From NCBI GenBank assembly GCA_022729615.1, contig DZAQ01000077.1, positions 1 through 6,683 on the forward strand: a stretch of 6,683 nt of DNA, in the 5' to 3' direction. The notes under the pieces are model-generated. The model searched no databases. It saw only the letters and a program-made list of their open reading frames with translations, and was not told the origin of the DNA. Positions 5,127 through 6,683 of the stretch are shown here, piece after piece. Positions within the stretch are counted from its first letter, which is position 1, and every line of letters begins with the position of its first letter. The position numbers and the translations under genes were made by a program. Source of the DNA: Sulfurovum sp. Lineage in GTDB: Bacteria; Campylobacterota; Campylobacteria; Campylobacterales; Sulfurovaceae.

Positions 5127-6368
5127 ATGACACCGATCTCCAAAGATTTTGCGCCGCCACTGAAGCTGGTGACTCCATTTTTCCGTGGCGGAGTGGTTTT
5201 TTATCTTCTCTCGATGATTGCACTGCTTTTTCTGGATCCCTCTTTCGGCTATCAGCAATTTGATGTCGCCGGATGGATACACCTCTTTTTGCTTGGGTAT
5301 GTGATGATGGTCATTTTTGGGGCTATGGCGCAATTGATTCCTGTGGTATTGGAAGTAGGACATGCGGCGGTAGATCTCTACTATGCTATTTTTCCTATGC
5401 TGGTCATAGGTATCATTATGATGGTTGCGGGATTTTGGTTTCTTCCGGAGCTGCTCTCTTACGGAGGGCTGTTGGTACTTGGCGCGATGGTGATTTTCGC
5501 TGCTGAGAGCTACGCAACTCTACGAAAATCGAAACTCAAAAATCTGACCGTTTCCACAGTACTATGGGGGAATGGATCTCTTTTTGTGGGGATTCTTACC
5601 GGATTTGCCATAGCGCTTGGGTTTGCAGGCGTATGGGAGTTTGATGTTTCGCCTATGATCAAATCTCATGCTTTTGCACTGCTTGGCGGCTATATCTTCA
5701 TGACGATTATGGGATTATCCTTGGTGCTGCTGCCTATGTTTTCACTTGCGCACGGGTTTGAGCAGAGCGCTATCGGCTATGCTGTCAAACTGCTCATTGC
5801 TGGTGTCATTTTGGTTCTTGCAGGTTCGCTTTTTGGCATCAAAATATTGGACTGGCTGGGGACTTTTGCGACCCTGCTTGGGAGTCTTTTTTATATCAAA
5901 CAGGTGTACCATATAGGAAAACTTATTGTGCGTAAAGAACTCGATATTTGGCTCAAATCCATCCTTTTTGCGCTCCTATCGCTCATTGTGGCGATATCCC
6001 TGACGGTGACCTATTATCTCACTGCAAATGAAGTTTTTTTGCATACGGGGATATGGTTTTTGATCACAGGGTTTGTCTCATTTTTCATATTGGGACACCT
6101 CTATAAAATCGTTCCGTTTCTGGTCTGGTTTGAGCGATTTTCACCTTTGGTGGGCAAAGAGAGGGTGCCGATGCTCCATGAGATGTATCCCAAGCTCGGT
6201 GCGTCATTTATGTTCTGGTTTACAGTGGCCGGGGTCGTGATAGCCGGTTTTGGGCTGGGTTTTGAATCCGATACAGTATTCAAGGGCGGTGTGAGTTTTC
6301 TCGTGGCGGGGGCGCTTTTTTTGTATATTACAATGCAACAGATGCTCTCATACGGAATCAAAAAATAA
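5127..6368 (+). CDS. polytopic membrane protein, heme-copper oxidase subunit I / NnrS-like
   Basis: This 413-residue protein is hydrophobic throughout, with about 12 likely transmembrane helices. Three helices share a histidine near one end and a proline near the other. H52 to P72 includes HLFLLGYVM and AQLIPV, H181 to P203 includes HAFALLGGYI and LVLLPMF, and H306 to P330 includes HTGIWFLITGF and GHLYKIVP with a further H324. Other histidines are H79, H209, H262 and H351. Membrane helices with spaced histidines recall the heme-binding proteins NnrS and the subunit I of heme-copper oxidases and NO reductases. The order of a full catalytic core, with its tyrosine and CuB triad, is not evident, so I do not call it an oxidase. 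The ATG at 5127 is preferred over an in-frame TTG at 5124. It follows the DUF2249 stop by six bases with no strong ribosome site, which suggests coupled translation. A role in nitrogen-oxide stress or metabolism is inferred from context. Confidence 0.8.
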   Translation: MTPISKDFAPPLKLVTPFFRGGVVFYLLSMIALLFLDPSFGYQQFDVAGWIHLFLLGYVMMVIFGAMAQLIPVVLEVGHAAVDLYYAIFPMLVIGIIMMVAGFWFLPELLSYGGLLVLGAMVIFAAESYATLRKSKLKNLTVSTVLWGNGSLFVGILTGFAIALGFAGVWEFDVSPMIKSHAFALLGGYIFMTIMGLSLVLLPMFSLAHGFEQSAIGYAVKLLIAGVILVLAGSLFGIKILDWLGTFATLLGSLFYIKQVYHIGKLIVRKELDIWLKSILFALLSLIVAISLTVTYYLTANEVFLHTGIWFLITGFVSFFILGHLYKIVPFLVWFERFSPLVGKERVPMLHEMYPKLGASFMFWFTVAGVVIAGFGLGFESDTVFKGGVSFLVAGALFLYITMQQMLSYGIKK

Positions 6369-6380
6369 TAAAGGATAAAA

Positions 6381-6683
6381 ATGTGTACCATAACAAAAGA
6401 GGATGTATTTGCGGCGATAAGTACCGTAATAGACCCCGAGGTGGGGTTCAATCTTGTAGAGATGGGGCTTATCTATGACGCCATCATCGAGGAGAGCTGC
6501 AATATCAAAGTGATCATGACACTCTCCACTAGAGGATGTCCGCTCCATCAAATGATCGTACAGTGGGTGCGTGAAGCGGTAGAAAAAATCGGGGATGCAG
6601 GGATCGTTGAAGTCGATGTGGTTTGGGAGCCGGCATGGAATATCTCTATGGCAGATGAGAATGTAAAGAGAGCTTTAGGGGGA
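6381..6683 (+). CDS. MIP18/DUF59 (PaaD/SufT-like) Fe-S assembly protein, 3' end missing
   Basis: The 101 visible residues cover nearly a whole DUF59 domain; the reading frame has no stop before the window ends, so the C terminus is cut, probably by only a few residues. Family landmarks are DPE (18-20), the VEMGLIYD segment (26-33) and TLSTRGCPL (47-55) with the conserved C53 after the T..T pattern. The aromatic VWEPAW (81-86) matches the usual V.W.P.W. Proteins of this family help mature or insert Fe-S clusters (SufT, MIP18) or act in ring hydroxylase assembly (PaaD). AAGGA at 6371-6375 lies five bases before the ATG, which follows the membrane-protein stop by 12 bases, so it belongs to the same operon. 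It may serve Fe-S proteins made or damaged under denitrifying conditions, or a target encoded downstream. Confidence 0.88.
   Translation, partial: MCTITKEDVFAAISTVIDPEVGFNLVEMGLIYDAIIEESCNIKVIMTLSTRGCPLHQMIVQWVREAVEKIGDAGIVEVDVVWEPAWNISMADENVKRALGG

Noticed and set aside
5121..5363. Minus-strand open frame opposite the start of the membrane protein
   Set aside because: Its translation is low-complexity in His, Gln and Lys, as expected opposite a hydrophobic membrane gene, with no supporting signal.

Overview
The window carries part of a dissimilatory nitrite-reduction (denitrification) locus, dominated by genes for heme d1, the cofactor of cytochrome cd1 nitrite reductase NirS. It suggests a member of the Campylobacterota (Epsilonproteobacteria), such as a Sulfurimonas/Sulfurovum-like denitrifier. 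That assignment is inferred from the fused NirDL-type protein, the Lys/Ile/Glu-rich proteins, the AT-rich promoter region and the tightly packed genes; it was not tested by a search. NirS, NirF and NirN are not in the window and may lie upstream of base 1.

Layout. (1) Bases 1-1612, plus strand: a possible tail of an upstream gene, a single-pass membrane-anchored protein of unknown function, a 62-residue two-helix membrane protein, and a two-domain siroheme decarboxylase of NirDL type. Their stop and start codons overlap, so they look like one translationally coupled operon. (2) Bases 4605-1623, minus strand: a small NirC-like periplasmic cytochrome c, the radical SAM enzyme NirJ, a uroporphyrinogen-III C-methyltransferase (CobA/NirE type) and, after an 87-base gap, a Crp/Fnr-family regulator without the N-terminal FNR cysteines. 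This operon converges on the first with 10 bases between stop codons. (3) Bases 4782-6683, plus strand: a small cytosolic DUF2249/TusA-like protein, a roughly 12-helix membrane protein with repeated histidine/proline motifs, and a MIP18/DUF59-type Fe-S assembly protein whose end lies beyond the window.

How it fits together. The methyltransferase makes precorrin-2, which becomes siroheme after oxidation and iron insertion by enzymes not seen here. NirDL would decarboxylate siroheme to 12,18-didecarboxysiroheme, and NirJ would replace the two propionates with oxo groups. The cytochrome is a likely periplasmic electron carrier for NirS or for heme d1 maturation. The 176-base region between operons 2 and 3 holds two FNR/DNR-type boxes, one perfect and one imperfect. 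Each is centred exactly 41.5 bases upstream of the start predicted from a good -10 hexamer, one promoter firing in each direction. This wires the heme d1 genes and the uncharacterised three-gene cassette to the same anaerobic or NO-responsive control, and the local Crp/Fnr protein is the obvious candidate regulator.

The least understood parts are the two small membrane proteins before nirDL and the DUF2249/membrane protein/DUF59 cassette. No RNA genes, CRISPR arrays, insertion sequences or convincing rho-independent terminators were seen.
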